Under the pieces are notes generated by a model. The model searched no databases and was not told the origin of the DNA. It saw nothing but the letters and a program-made list of their open reading frames with translations. A stretch of 64,000 bases of DNA from Burkholderiaceae bacterium (GTDB lineage Bacteria > Pseudomonadota > Gammaproteobacteria > Burkholderiales > Burkholderiaceae_C): positions 1 through 64,000 of the forward strand of contig JAKLLA010000016.1 in NCBI GenBank assembly GCA_023150375.1, in the 5' to 3' direction. This document shows, piece after piece, positions 52,766 through 59,955 of the stretch. Position 1 is the first letter of the stretch. Each line of letters starts with the position of its first letter. The position numbers and the translations under genes are program-made.

Positions 52766-52800
52766 TGGCATAAATTCCTTTTGAAACAACAGGTTATACG
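52766..52800. promoter_or_regulatory. A/T-rich island in the hox / beta-oxidation divergent gap
   Basis: This is the only A/T-rich patch of the 293-bp gap. It includes the imperfect palindrome CCTTTTG-AAA-CAACAGG (52777-52793) and TTATAC (52794-52799), about 65 bp before the hoxF ATG. It is the likeliest promoter/operator zone, but no standard -35/-10 pair or -24/-12 element fits well. Confidence 0.35.
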
Positions 52801-52863
52801 CATCCTGCAGCTTCCTGACCTGGGTCATACCCCGGGCAAGCCCTAGGCCGCAGGATCACGTTC

Positions 52864-54720
52864 ATGCCGCGGCCGCATCGGGTCGCCAAGGAGACACGCT
52901 TGAACGAACTGTCGGAAGCGGACCGGCACACGCTGGACACCATCCTGGACACCCACCACCGAGACGCGCACCGGCTCGTGCAAGTGCTGCGCGAGGTGCA
53001 GGACGCGCTGGGCTGGATCCCGGCCGCGGCGATGGCCCGGGTGGCCGGGGCGCTCGATGTCCCGATCGGCCAGGTCGAGGCGGTCACGGCCTTCTACGCC
53101 TTCTTCCACGACCGTCCGATGGGCCGCTACCGCGTGCTCTTCTCGGACAACATCACCGACCGCATGCTCGGTTCGATGGCGCTGGTGGAGCACATGCTCG
53201 CCCGCCTGAAACTGAAGCTGGGCGAGCCTTCGGCCGACGGACTGGTTTCGGTGGGCCTGACGTCGTGCACCGGCATGTGCGACCAGGGACCGGCGATGCT
53301 GGTCAACAACCGCAGCATCACCCGGCTGACGCCGCGGCGCATCGACGAGATCTGCGAGCTGATCCGCGCGCAGGTGCCGCTGGACGACTGGCCCGGCTTC
53401 TACTTCAAGGTGGACGACAACATCCGCCGCGCCGACATGCTGCTGGCCGCCCAGTGGTCGCCCGGCGAGGCGCTGCGTGCGGCCACCTCCCTCGGCCCGC
53501 AGGGCATGATCCACGAGCTGCGCCTGTCCAACCTGCGCGGACGCGGCGGCGCCGGCTTCACCACCGCGGTGAAGTGGGAGGCCGCGCGCAACGCGCCGAC
53601 CTCCGGCGACGGCGCCACCCGCTACGTGGTCTGCAATGCCGACGAGGGCGAGCCCGGCACCTTCAAGGACCGCGTGCTGCTGCAGTCCTACGCCGGCCAT
53701 GTCTTCGAGGGCATGACGATCGCCGGCTATGCCATCGGCGCGAGCAAGGGCTTCCTCTACCTGCGCGGGGAGTACACCTACCTGCTCCAGGCGCTGGAGA
53801 AGCACCTGGCCGACCTGCGCAAGATGAACCTGCTGGGCCGGTCGGTCTGCGGGGTCGAGGGCTTCGACTTCGACATCGAGATCCACGTCGGCGCCGGCGC
53901 CTACATCTGCGGCGAGGAGACCGCGCTGATCGAGAGCCTGGAGGGCAAGCCGGGCCGGCCGCGCATCCGCCCGCCCTTCCCGGTCACCCACGGCTACCTG
54001 GGCCAGCCGACGGTGGTCAACAACGTCGAGACGCTGTGCAAGGTGCTGGAGATCGCCACCCACGGCGGCGCGCGCTACGCGGGTCTGGGCACCAAGCAGT
54101 CCACCGGCACCAAGATCCTCAGCGTCAGCGGCGACGTCGACCGCCCCGGGCTGTACGAGTACCCCTTCGGCGTGCGCATCGCGCAGGTGCTGGAGGACTG
54201 CGGCGCCCGCCACCCGCAGGCGGTGCAGGTGTCCGGCGCGGCCGGCATGTGCCTGTCCGAGCGCGAGTTCGGCCGGCGCATCGCCTTCGAGGACGTGCCC
54301 ACCGCCGGCTCCTTCATGGTGTTCGGCCCGCAGCGCGACCTGTTCGAGGTGGCGCGCAACTTCGCGCACTTCTTTGCGCACGAGAGCTGCGGCTTCTGCA
54401 CCCCCTGCCGGGTCGGCACCACGCTGGTGTCCCACCTGATGGACAAGATCGCCGCCGGTCACGGCACGCCCTACGAGATGAACGAGCTGAACCGGCTCGC
54501 CAGCGTCATCAAGGGCTCGGCGCACTGCGGCCTGGGCACGGCCGCGTGCAACGCCATCGTCGACACGATGCAGAAGTTCCGCCCCGCCTACGAGAAGCGG
54601 CTCAAGCCGGTGGACTTCGAGCCCGCCTTCGACCTCGACGCCGCCCTGGCCAAGGCCCGCGAGGTGACCGGTCGCGACGATGCCGACGCGCACCTCAGCC
54701 AAGGCATGGAGCAACACTAG
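52864..54720 (+). CDS. hoxF: NAD-reducing hydrogenase diaphorase subunit HoxF
   Basis: A 618-residue NuoE-NuoF-like subunit that exchanges electrons with NAD(H) in the soluble hydrogenase. The N-terminal NuoE-like part keeps only CTGMCDQGPAML and lacks the earlier Cys pair. The NuoF part has the FMN/NADH loops GRGGAGFTTAVKWE, CNADEGEPGTFKDR and GAYICGEETALIESLEGKPG. Its [4Fe-4S] ligands are in ESCGFCTPCRVG and SAHCGLG. ATG 52864 has AGGA 8 bp before it. A TTG at 52900 with a stronger AAGGAG at spacing 6 is an attractive alternative, and by alignment the conserved part begins just after it. It is the first gene of hoxFUYHW. Confidence 0.93.
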   Translation: MPRPHRVAKETRLNELSEADRHTLDTILDTHHRDAHRLVQVLREVQDALGWIPAAAMARVAGALDVPIGQVEAVTAFYAFFHDRPMGRYRVLFSDNITDRMLGSMALVEHMLARLKLKLGEPSADGLVSVGLTSCTGMCDQGPAMLVNNRSITRLTPRRIDEICELIRAQVPLDDWPGFYFKVDDNIRRADMLLAAQWSPGEALRAATSLGPQGMIHELRLSNLRGRGGAGFTTAVKWEAARNAPTSGDGATRYVVCNADEGEPGTFKDRVLLQSYAGHVFEGMTIAGYAIGASKGFLYLRGEYTYLLQALEKHLADLRKMNLLGRSVCGVEGFDFDIEIHVGAGAYICGEETALIESLEGKPGRPRIRPPFPVTHGYLGQPTVVNNVETLCKVLEIATHGGARYAGLGTKQSTGTKILSVSGDVDRPGLYEYPFGVRIAQVLEDCGARHPQAVQVSGAAGMCLSEREFGRRIAFEDVPTAGSFMVFGPQRDLFEVARNFAHFFAHESCGFCTPCRVGTTLVSHLMDKIAAGHGTPYEMNELNRLASVIKGSAHCGLGTAACNAIVDTMQKFRPAYEKRLKPVDFEPAFDLDAALAKAREVTGRDDADAHLSQGMEQH

Positions 54721-54724
54721 AAAT

Positions 54725-54798
54725 GCGGCCCCCACGCTCATTCCATTCGCTGCCCCCCAAGGGGGCTTCAGCCTCCTTGAGGCGGCTCTGCGGAGACT
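54725..54798 (+). repeat. Intergenic repeat-like element between hoxF and hoxU
   Basis: This roughly 74-bp stretch has the form GCCCCCCAAGGGGGC, then CTTCAGCCTCCTTGAGGCGGC and a terminal CTCTGCGGAGACTGAC. It resembles, from memory, repeats common in intergenic DNA of Comamonadaceae and relatives. It shares the C5-G5 hairpin plan of the elements at 24348 and 44943 but differs in sequence. Its GGAG is the apparent Shine-Dalgarno of hoxU, 8 bp before the ATG. Confidence 0.6.
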
Positions 54799-54801
54799 GA
54801 C

Positions 54802-55611
54802 ATGTCCGAAATCGCCAACCGCTTCCACATCGACGGCAGCCCCGTCGATTTCGAGCCCGGGCAGACCATCCTGCAGGCCGCGCTGGCCGCGGGCGTGTTC
54901 ATCCCGCACCTCTGCGCCCACCCGGAGTTCACCCCGCACGGCTCGTGCAAGCTCTGCACCGTCACGGTCAACGGCCGCAGCGGCTCGGCCTGCACCATCG
55001 CCGCCATGCCCGGCATGGACGTGCAGTCCGACACCCCCGAGCTCAACTCGCGCCGCCGCGTGCTGCTGCAGATGCTCTTCGTCGAGGGCCACCACTTCTG
55101 CCCCGGCTGCGAGAAGAGCGGCAACTGCACCCTGCAGGCCCTGGCCTACGAGATGGAGATGCTGACGCCGCACTTCGCGCACTTCTTCCCCGACCGGCCG
55201 GTGGATGCCTCGCACCCCGACGTGCTGCTGGACCTGAACCGCTGCGTGATGTGCGAGTTGTGCGTGCGCGCCAGCCGCGACTTCGACGGCAAGAACGTCT
55301 TCTCGCTGTCCGGGCGCGGCATGGCGGCGAAGATCGTCGTCAACTCCCCCACCGGCCAGCTGGGCGACAGCGACCTGGCGATCACCGACCGTGCCGCCAC
55401 GATCTGCCCCGTGGGCGCGATCCTGCCCAAGCGGGTGGGCTTCAAGGTGCCCATCGGCGAGCGGATCTACGACCCGATCCCGATCAGCGCGCAGGTGGAG
55501 CGACTCTCCGGTGCCACCCCGGCACCGGACTGCGGTGGCTGCAGCGGCGCGGGTTCCGGCGGCGGTTGTGGTGCCAGCGCCCGCACCGCCCTGGCACAGA
55601 AGGAGGCCTGA
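54802..55611 (+). CDS. hoxU: NAD-reducing hydrogenase electron-transfer subunit HoxU
   Basis: A 269-residue NuoG-N-terminal-like subunit carrying the iron-sulfur relay between HoxY and HoxF. The [2Fe-2S] ligands are in LCAHPEFTPHGSCKLCTV and SACTI. The His/Cys cluster is HHFCPGCEKSGNC. The [4Fe-4S] ligands are in DLNRCVMCELCVRASRDF and ATICPVGAIL. It is about 35 residues longer than the Ralstonia protein. The extra tail after residue 240 is Gly/Cys-rich, with Cys244, Cys247 and Cys256 (CGGCSGAGSGGGCG). The end of a repeat-like element supplies its Shine-Dalgarno. Confidence 0.94.
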   Translation: MSEIANRFHIDGSPVDFEPGQTILQAALAAGVFIPHLCAHPEFTPHGSCKLCTVTVNGRSGSACTIAAMPGMDVQSDTPELNSRRRVLLQMLFVEGHHFCPGCEKSGNCTLQALAYEMEMLTPHFAHFFPDRPVDASHPDVLLDLNRCVMCELCVRASRDFDGKNVFSLSGRGMAAKIVVNSPTGQLGDSDLAITDRAATICPVGAILPKRVGFKVPIGERIYDPIPISAQVERLSGATPAPDCGGCSGAGSGGGCGASARTALAQKEA

Positions 55612-55614
55612 ACC

Positions 55615-56184
55615 ATGAGTGCCGTCATGACCCCGCCCGTGGTCGCCAAGCCCAGGCTGAAGATCGCCACCACCTCGCTGTCGGGCTGCTTCGGCTGCCA
55701 CACCTCGCTGTGCGACATCGACGAGCGCATCCTCGAACTGGCCGAGGTGGCCGAGTTCGACCGCTCGCCGCTCACCGACATCAAGCACTGCTCGGCCCAC
55801 GTGGACATCGGCCTGATCGAGGGCAGCGTCTGCAACGCCGAGAACGTGCACGTGCTGCGCGAGTTCCGCGCCAGCTGCAGGATCCTCGTCGCGCTGGGTG
55901 CCTGCGCGATCAACGGCGGCCTGCCCGCCAACCGCAACGCCCTGGACGTGGGCGACTGCCTGCGGCAGGTCTACTGCGAGCGCGGCGTGGGCACCCACCA
56001 GGTGCCCAACGACCCCGAGCTGCCGCTGCTGCTCGACAAGGTGCGCCCGATCAACGAAGTGGTGCGCATCGACTACTTCATCCCCGGCTGCCCGCCTTCG
56101 GGCGATGCGATCTGGAAATTCCTCACCGACCTGATCGCCGGGCGCATGCCGCGCCTGGAGCACGGTCTGCTGCGCTTCGACTGA
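55615..56184 (+). CDS. hoxY: NAD-reducing hydrogenase small subunit HoxY
   Basis: A 189-residue [NiFe]-hydrogenase small subunit that holds the proximal [4Fe-4S] cluster. Ligand motifs are SGCFGCHTSLCD (Cys25, Cys28), LGACAINGGLPANRN and FIPGCPPSGDAIW. There is no twin-arginine signal, so the enzyme is cytoplasmic. AGGAGG lies 8 bp before the ATG and hoxU ends 3 bp before it, so translation is coupled. The short length and single cluster fit the bidirectional/soluble group 3d enzymes. Confidence 0.95.
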   Translation: MSAVMTPPVVAKPRLKIATTSLSGCFGCHTSLCDIDERILELAEVAEFDRSPLTDIKHCSAHVDIGLIEGSVCNAENVHVLREFRASCRILVALGACAINGGLPANRNALDVGDCLRQVYCERGVGTHQVPNDPELPLLLDKVRPINEVVRIDYFIPGCPPSGDAIWKFLTDLIAGRMPRLEHGLLRFD

Positions 56185-56200
56185 ACGAGGGACACGAACC

Positions 56201-57682
56201 ATGTTCGATCTGGAAACTGCCGCGAATCCGCAGACCCTGCGCCGCGTCGCGATCGACCCCGTCAGCCGCGTCGAAGGGCACGGCAAGGTCACCCTGCTGC
56301 TCGACGACCACAACCAGGTGCACCAGGTGCGCCTGCACATCGTCGAGTTCCGCGGCTTCGAGGTCTTCATCGAAGGCCGGCCGTTCTGGGAAGTGCCCGT
56401 CACGGTGCAGCGCCTGTGCGGCATCTGCCCGGTGTCGCACCACCTCGCCGCCGTCAAGGCGATGGACATCATCGCCGGTGCCAGGCAGATCCCACCCACT
56501 GCGGAAAAGCTGCGCCGCCTGATGCACTACGGGCAGATCCTGCAGAGCCACGCGCTGCACTTCTTCCACCTGTGCTCGCCGGACCTGCTGCTGGGCTTTG
56601 ACAGCGACTTCACCCGCCGCCACATCATCACCGTGGCCGAGCAGCACCCGGAGATCGCCAGGCAGGGCATCCTGCTGCGCAAGTTCGGCCAGGAGGTGAT
56701 CCGCCACACCAGCGGCAAGCGCATCCACGGCACCGGCGCGATCCCCGGCGGCATGAACAAGGCGCTGACGGTGGCCGAGCGCGACGAGCTGCGCCGCGAC
56801 GTCGACCAGATGATCGCGTGGTCCCGCGGGGCGGTGAATCTGGTCAAGCAGATGCACCTGACCAAGCCGGAGTTCTACAACCGCTTCGGCGAGTTCGACT
56901 CCAACCTGATGGGCCTGGTGGACGAGCGCGGCGCGCTGGACTTCTACCACGGCGGCCTGCGCGCCACCGATGCGGACCGCCGCATCCTCTTCGACCACCT
57001 CGACTACGCGCGCTACGAGGAAGTGATCGACGAGCAGGCCAAGCCCTGGTCGTACATGAAGTTCCCGCACCTGCGCTCGTTGGGCGAGGAAAAGGGCTGG
57101 TACCGCGTCGGCCCGCTGGCGCGCGTGGCGGCGGCCGACTTCCTCTCCACCGAGCTGGCCAACCAGGAGCGCACGGAGATGATGGCCGTGGGCAACGGTC
57201 GACCGCCGCACGGCACCCTGCTCTACCACTGGGCGCGGCTGATCGAGGTGCTGCACAGCGCCGAGCTGATCCGCGACCTGCTGGACGATCCGGAGATCCT
57301 CGGCACCGACCTGATGGCCGACTTCGGCCCCCGCCAGGAAGAAGCCGTGGGCGTGATCGAGGCGCCGCGCGGCACCCTCTTCCACCATTACCGCGTCGGC
57401 GAGGACGACCTGATCGAGTTCTGCAACCTGATCGTTTCCACGACGAACAACAACCAGGCGATGAACGAGGCGATCCGCCACGTGGCCCGCACCTTCTTCG
57501 ACGGCCGCGAGGTCACCGAAGGCCTGCTCAACCACATCGAAGTGGCCATCCGCGCCTACGACCCCTGCCTGAGCTGCGCCACCCACGCGCTGGGCAAGAT
57601 GCCGCTGGAGGTCGACCTGGTCGACCCCGACGGCCAGCTGGTCAGCCGCCGGCGTCGCCACATGGAAGGCGCCGCGGGTTGA
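56201..57682 (+). CDS. hoxH: NAD-reducing hydrogenase large subunit HoxH
   Basis: A 493-residue [NiFe] catalytic subunit. The four nickel/iron cysteines are Cys73 and Cys76 in RLCGICPVSHH and Cys456 and Cys459 in DPCLSCATH. After His462 a 31-residue C-terminal peptide (starting ALGKMPLEV) should be removed by the maturation protease encoded next. Other family marks are IDPVSRVEGHGKVTLLL and the RGTLFHHYRV segment. It catalyses H2 oxidation coupled to NAD+ reduction, or the reverse. It follows hoxY by 16 bp. The set belongs to group 3d by gene order and sequence. Confidence 0.96.
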   Translation: MFDLETAANPQTLRRVAIDPVSRVEGHGKVTLLLDDHNQVHQVRLHIVEFRGFEVFIEGRPFWEVPVTVQRLCGICPVSHHLAAVKAMDIIAGARQIPPTAEKLRRLMHYGQILQSHALHFFHLCSPDLLLGFDSDFTRRHIITVAEQHPEIARQGILLRKFGQEVIRHTSGKRIHGTGAIPGGMNKALTVAERDELRRDVDQMIAWSRGAVNLVKQMHLTKPEFYNRFGEFDSNLMGLVDERGALDFYHGGLRATDADRRILFDHLDYARYEEVIDEQAKPWSYMKFPHLRSLGEEKGWYRVGPLARVAAADFLSTELANQERTEMMAVGNGRPPHGTLLYHWARLIEVLHSAELIRDLLDDPEILGTDLMADFGPRQEEAVGVIEAPRGTLFHHYRVGEDDLIEFCNLIVSTTNNNQAMNEAIRHVARTFFDGREVTEGLLNHIEVAIRAYDPCLSCATHALGKMPLEVDLVDPDGQLVSRRRRHMEGAAG

Positions 57683-58221
57683 GCGAAGCCGCAACCCACC
57701 GGCCCAGAGTCGTCGTCTTCGGCTGGGGCAACACCAGCCGCGGCGACGACGCCCTCGGCCCGCTGCTGCTGGCCGACCTGGAGGCGGCGGCACTGCCCGG
57801 CGTGGAGACGATCGAGGACTTCCAGCTCCAGATCGAGCACGCGCTGGACATGATCGGCGCGGATCTCGTCCTCTTCCTCGACGCCGGAACCGAGACCGCC
57901 GCCCCGTACGTCTTCTACGAAGCGCAGCCCGCCGGCGTCTTCACCGCCTCCACCCATGCCCTGCTGCCCGAGGCCGTGCTGTCGGTCTACCGCCAGGTCC
58001 AGGGGCAGGAGCCGCCACCGGCCTTCGTGCTGTGCGTGCGCGGGGAGCAGTTCGGGCTGGGCGAGCCGATGAGCGAGGTTGCCCTCGAGCGGCTGGAGGC
58101 GGCCAAGGGTCTGGTGAGGGAGCTGTGTGCCAGGCCAGACTTGGCGCACTGGCGGGCCGAGGTGCACGACCTCGCCCATGCGACCGGCCCGACCGTACCA
58201 TCGACGGCGCCCGGTACTTAA
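57679..58221 (+). CDS. hoxW: Hydrogenase maturation protease (HoxW-like)
   Basis: A 180-residue endopeptidase of the HybD/HycI family that trims the HoxH C-terminus after nickel insertion. Only a TTG start (57679) fits. It overlaps the hoxH stop as TTGA, and the conserved core begins 11 residues later (VVVFGWGNTSRGDDALGPLLL). Likely nickel-sensing ligands are the Asp pair at 23-24, Asp in LFLDAGTE and His in ASTHALLPEAV. No hyp accessory genes follow, so those must be elsewhere. The next gene is convergent, 194 bp away, and that gap shows only a weak hairpin near 58264-58290. Confidence 0.88.
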   Translation: MSEAATHRPRVVVFGWGNTSRGDDALGPLLLADLEAAALPGVETIEDFQLQIEHALDMIGADLVLFLDAGTETAAPYVFYEAQPAGVFTASTHALLPEAVLSVYRQVQGQEPPPAFVLCVRGEQFGLGEPMSEVALERLEAAKGLVRELCARPDLAHWRAEVHDLAHATGPTVPSTAPGT

Positions 58222-58415
58222 CGCCGGACCGCAAACCGCCACGGCCGATACGGATCTGAGGCCTTGTCGCTCCTTCGGACGCAGCGACGGCTGGGGGCTG
58301 CGCGCACAGGTGACCTACGAATCCGCACTGGCCAGGCAGGCCATGCGGGACGAGCTGACCCGCATTCCCCGCAGCGCCCTGGTCGCCGCGGCCTGAAGAC
58401 CGACGCGTCCAGAGA

Positions 58416-59120
58416 TCACACCTCCAGCCACTCCTTGCGGATGTACTGGTTGGCGCGCAGCTCGGCGGGCGTGCCTTCGAAGACGATGCGCCCGTGGCCC
58501 ATGACCAGGCAGCGGTCGGCGACCTCGAGGGCGATGGTGAGCTTCTGCTCCACCAGCAGTACCGACAGGCCGCGGCGCTTGAGTTCGCGCAGGTACTCGC
58601 CGACGAGCTCCACGATCTTGGGCGCCAGGCCCTCGGTGGGCTCGTCGATCATGATCAGTTCGGGGTCGCCCATCAGGGTGCGGCAGAGCGTGAGCATCTG
58701 CTGCTCGCCGCCCGAGAGCACGCCGGCCTCGGTGTGCTGGCGCTCCTTCAGGCGGGGAAAAAGCCGGTACATGTCGTCGAAGCTCCAGCGCGGCGCCTCC
58801 TGGCCGCGGCGCCGCCCCTTCTCGCCGAGCATCAGATTCTGGTGCACGGTGAGCTTGGGGAAGATGTCGCGGTTCTCGGGCACGTAGCCGATGCCGCGGT
58901 GGGCGATCTCGAAGGCCTTGCGGTCGAGGATCTCCTGGCCCTTCCAGCGGATGCTGCCCTTGCCCTCGACCAGGCCCATGATGGACTTGACGGTGGTGGA
59001 GCGCCCGGAACCGTTGCGCCCCAGCAGCGCGACGATCTCGCCGGGCTGCACCTGGAAGTTCACGCCGTGCAGCACATGGCTCTTGCCGTAGAAGGCGTGC
59101 AGTTGGTCGAGCTCGAGCAT
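58416..59120 (-). CDS. livF: Branched-chain-type ABC transporter ATP-binding protein LivF, Walker A Lys replaced by Arg
   Basis: A 234-residue ABC ATPase of the LivF class. The start MLELDQLHAFYGKSHV at 59120 was chosen by family alignment. The Walker A loop reads GRNGSGRST, with Arg40 (codon 59003-59001) where nearly all ABC proteins have Lys. The other motifs are intact: Q-loop VPENRDIFPKLTV, signature LSGGEQQMLTLCRTLM, Walker B LIMIDEPTEGLAP and a switch region VLLVEQKLTIAL. The partner LivG has a normal Walker A. It is the last gene of the liv operon, 37 bp after livG. Confidence 0.92.
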   Translation of the reverse strand: MLELDQLHAFYGKSHVLHGVNFQVQPGEIVALLGRNGSGRSTTVKSIMGLVEGKGSIRWKGQEILDRKAFEIAHRGIGYVPENRDIFPKLTVHQNLMLGEKGRRRGQEAPRWSFDDMYRLFPRLKERQHTEAGVLSGGEQQMLTLCRTLMGDPELIMIDEPTEGLAPKIVELVGEYLRELKRRGLSVLLVEQKLTIALEVADRCLVMGHGRIVFEGTPAELRANQYIRKEWLEV

Positions 59121-59157
59121 GGTCGGAAGTGGCTCCTGCGTCCGGGTCGGGTTCTCT

Positions 59158-59955
59158 TCAGTGGCCCTGGGCCTGCTGCTCGGCCAGCACCGAGCCGAGG
59201 TAGGCCTCCTGCACGCGGGCATTGGCCCGCACGGCCTCGGGGGTGTCGAAGGCGATCACCTCGCCGTAGACCAGCACGGCGATCTTGTCGGCCAGGCCGA
59301 AGACCACGCCCATGTCGTGCTCGACGGTGAGCAGGGTGCGGCCCTCGGTGACCTGGCGGATGAGCTGCACGAAGCGCCTGGTCTCGCTCTTGCTCATGCC
59401 GGCGGTGGGTTCGTCGAGCAGCACCACCTGCGAGCCGCCGGCGATGGTGATGCCGATCTCCAGGGCGCGCTGCTCGGCGTAGGTGAGGTTCATCGCCAGG
59501 TGGTCGCGACGCTTGTCCAGGCCGACCATCTCGAGCACCTGCTCGGCGCGGTCGTTGGCGTCGTGCAGGTCGGCCAGGAACTTCCAGAAGGCGTAGCGGT
59601 GCCCCATCGACCAGAGCACGGCGCAGCGCAGGTTCTCGAACACGCTCAGCCGGGTGAAAAGGTTGCTGACCTGGAAGCTGCGCGCCAGCCCGAGGCGGTT
59701 GATCTCGTAGGGCGGCAGGCCGTCGATGCGCCGGCCGTTCAGGTGGATCTCGCCGCTGCTGGGCTCGAAGCGGCCGCTGATGAGGTTGAACAGCGTGCTC
59801 TTGCCAGCCCCGTTGGGGCCGATGATGGCCACCCGCTCACCCGGGCGCACCTGCAGGTTGGCACCGCGGATGATCTCGGTCTTGCCGAAGTTCTTGCGCA
59901 GGTCGCGCAGTTCGAGGGCGAAGCCGCTGGCGGCCTGCGATTGGACGGCATTCAT
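59158..59955 (-). CDS. livG: Branched-chain-type ABC transporter ATP-binding protein LivG
   Basis: A 265-residue ABC ATPase. Walker A is GPNGAGKST near residue 46. The family-specific segment is GLARSFQVSNLFTRLSVFEN, the signature region is LTYAEQRALEIGITIAGGSQV, Walker B is VVLLDEPTAGMSKSE and the switch is LTVEHDMGVVFGLAD. The signature is the LivG form (TYAEQR in place of LSGGQQ). The ATG overlaps the livM stop (ATGA). It pairs with LivF as the two nucleotide-binding subunits. Confidence 0.94.
   Translation of the reverse strand: MNAVQSQAASGFALELRDLRKNFGKTEIIRGANLQVRPGERVAIIGPNGAGKSTLFNLISGRFEPSSGEIHLNGRRIDGLPPYEINRLGLARSFQVSNLFTRLSVFENLRCAVLWSMGHRYAFWKFLADLHDANDRAEQVLEMVGLDKRRDHLAMNLTYAEQRALEIGITIAGGSQVVLLDEPTAGMSKSETRRFVQLIRQVTEGRTLLTVEHDMGVVFGLADKIAVLVYGEVIAFDTPEAVRANARVQEAYLGSVLAEQQAQGH

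Noticed and set aside
52766-52784. A sigma-54 (-24/-12) promoter for hox starting at TGGCA.
   Set aside because: TGGCAT is present, but the required GC about 10 bp downstream is TT, and the nearest TTG is 4 bp out of phase.
52843-56499. A 1218-codon minus-strand open frame opposite hoxF-hoxU-hoxY.
   Set aside because: It covers three conserved hox genes on the other strand and its translation has no recognisable domain.
58222-58415. A small gene between hoxW and livF, ending at 58396.
   Set aside because: The short frame lacks a ribosome site and recognisable domain, and its start lies in the hoxW coding region. It is treated as noncoding.
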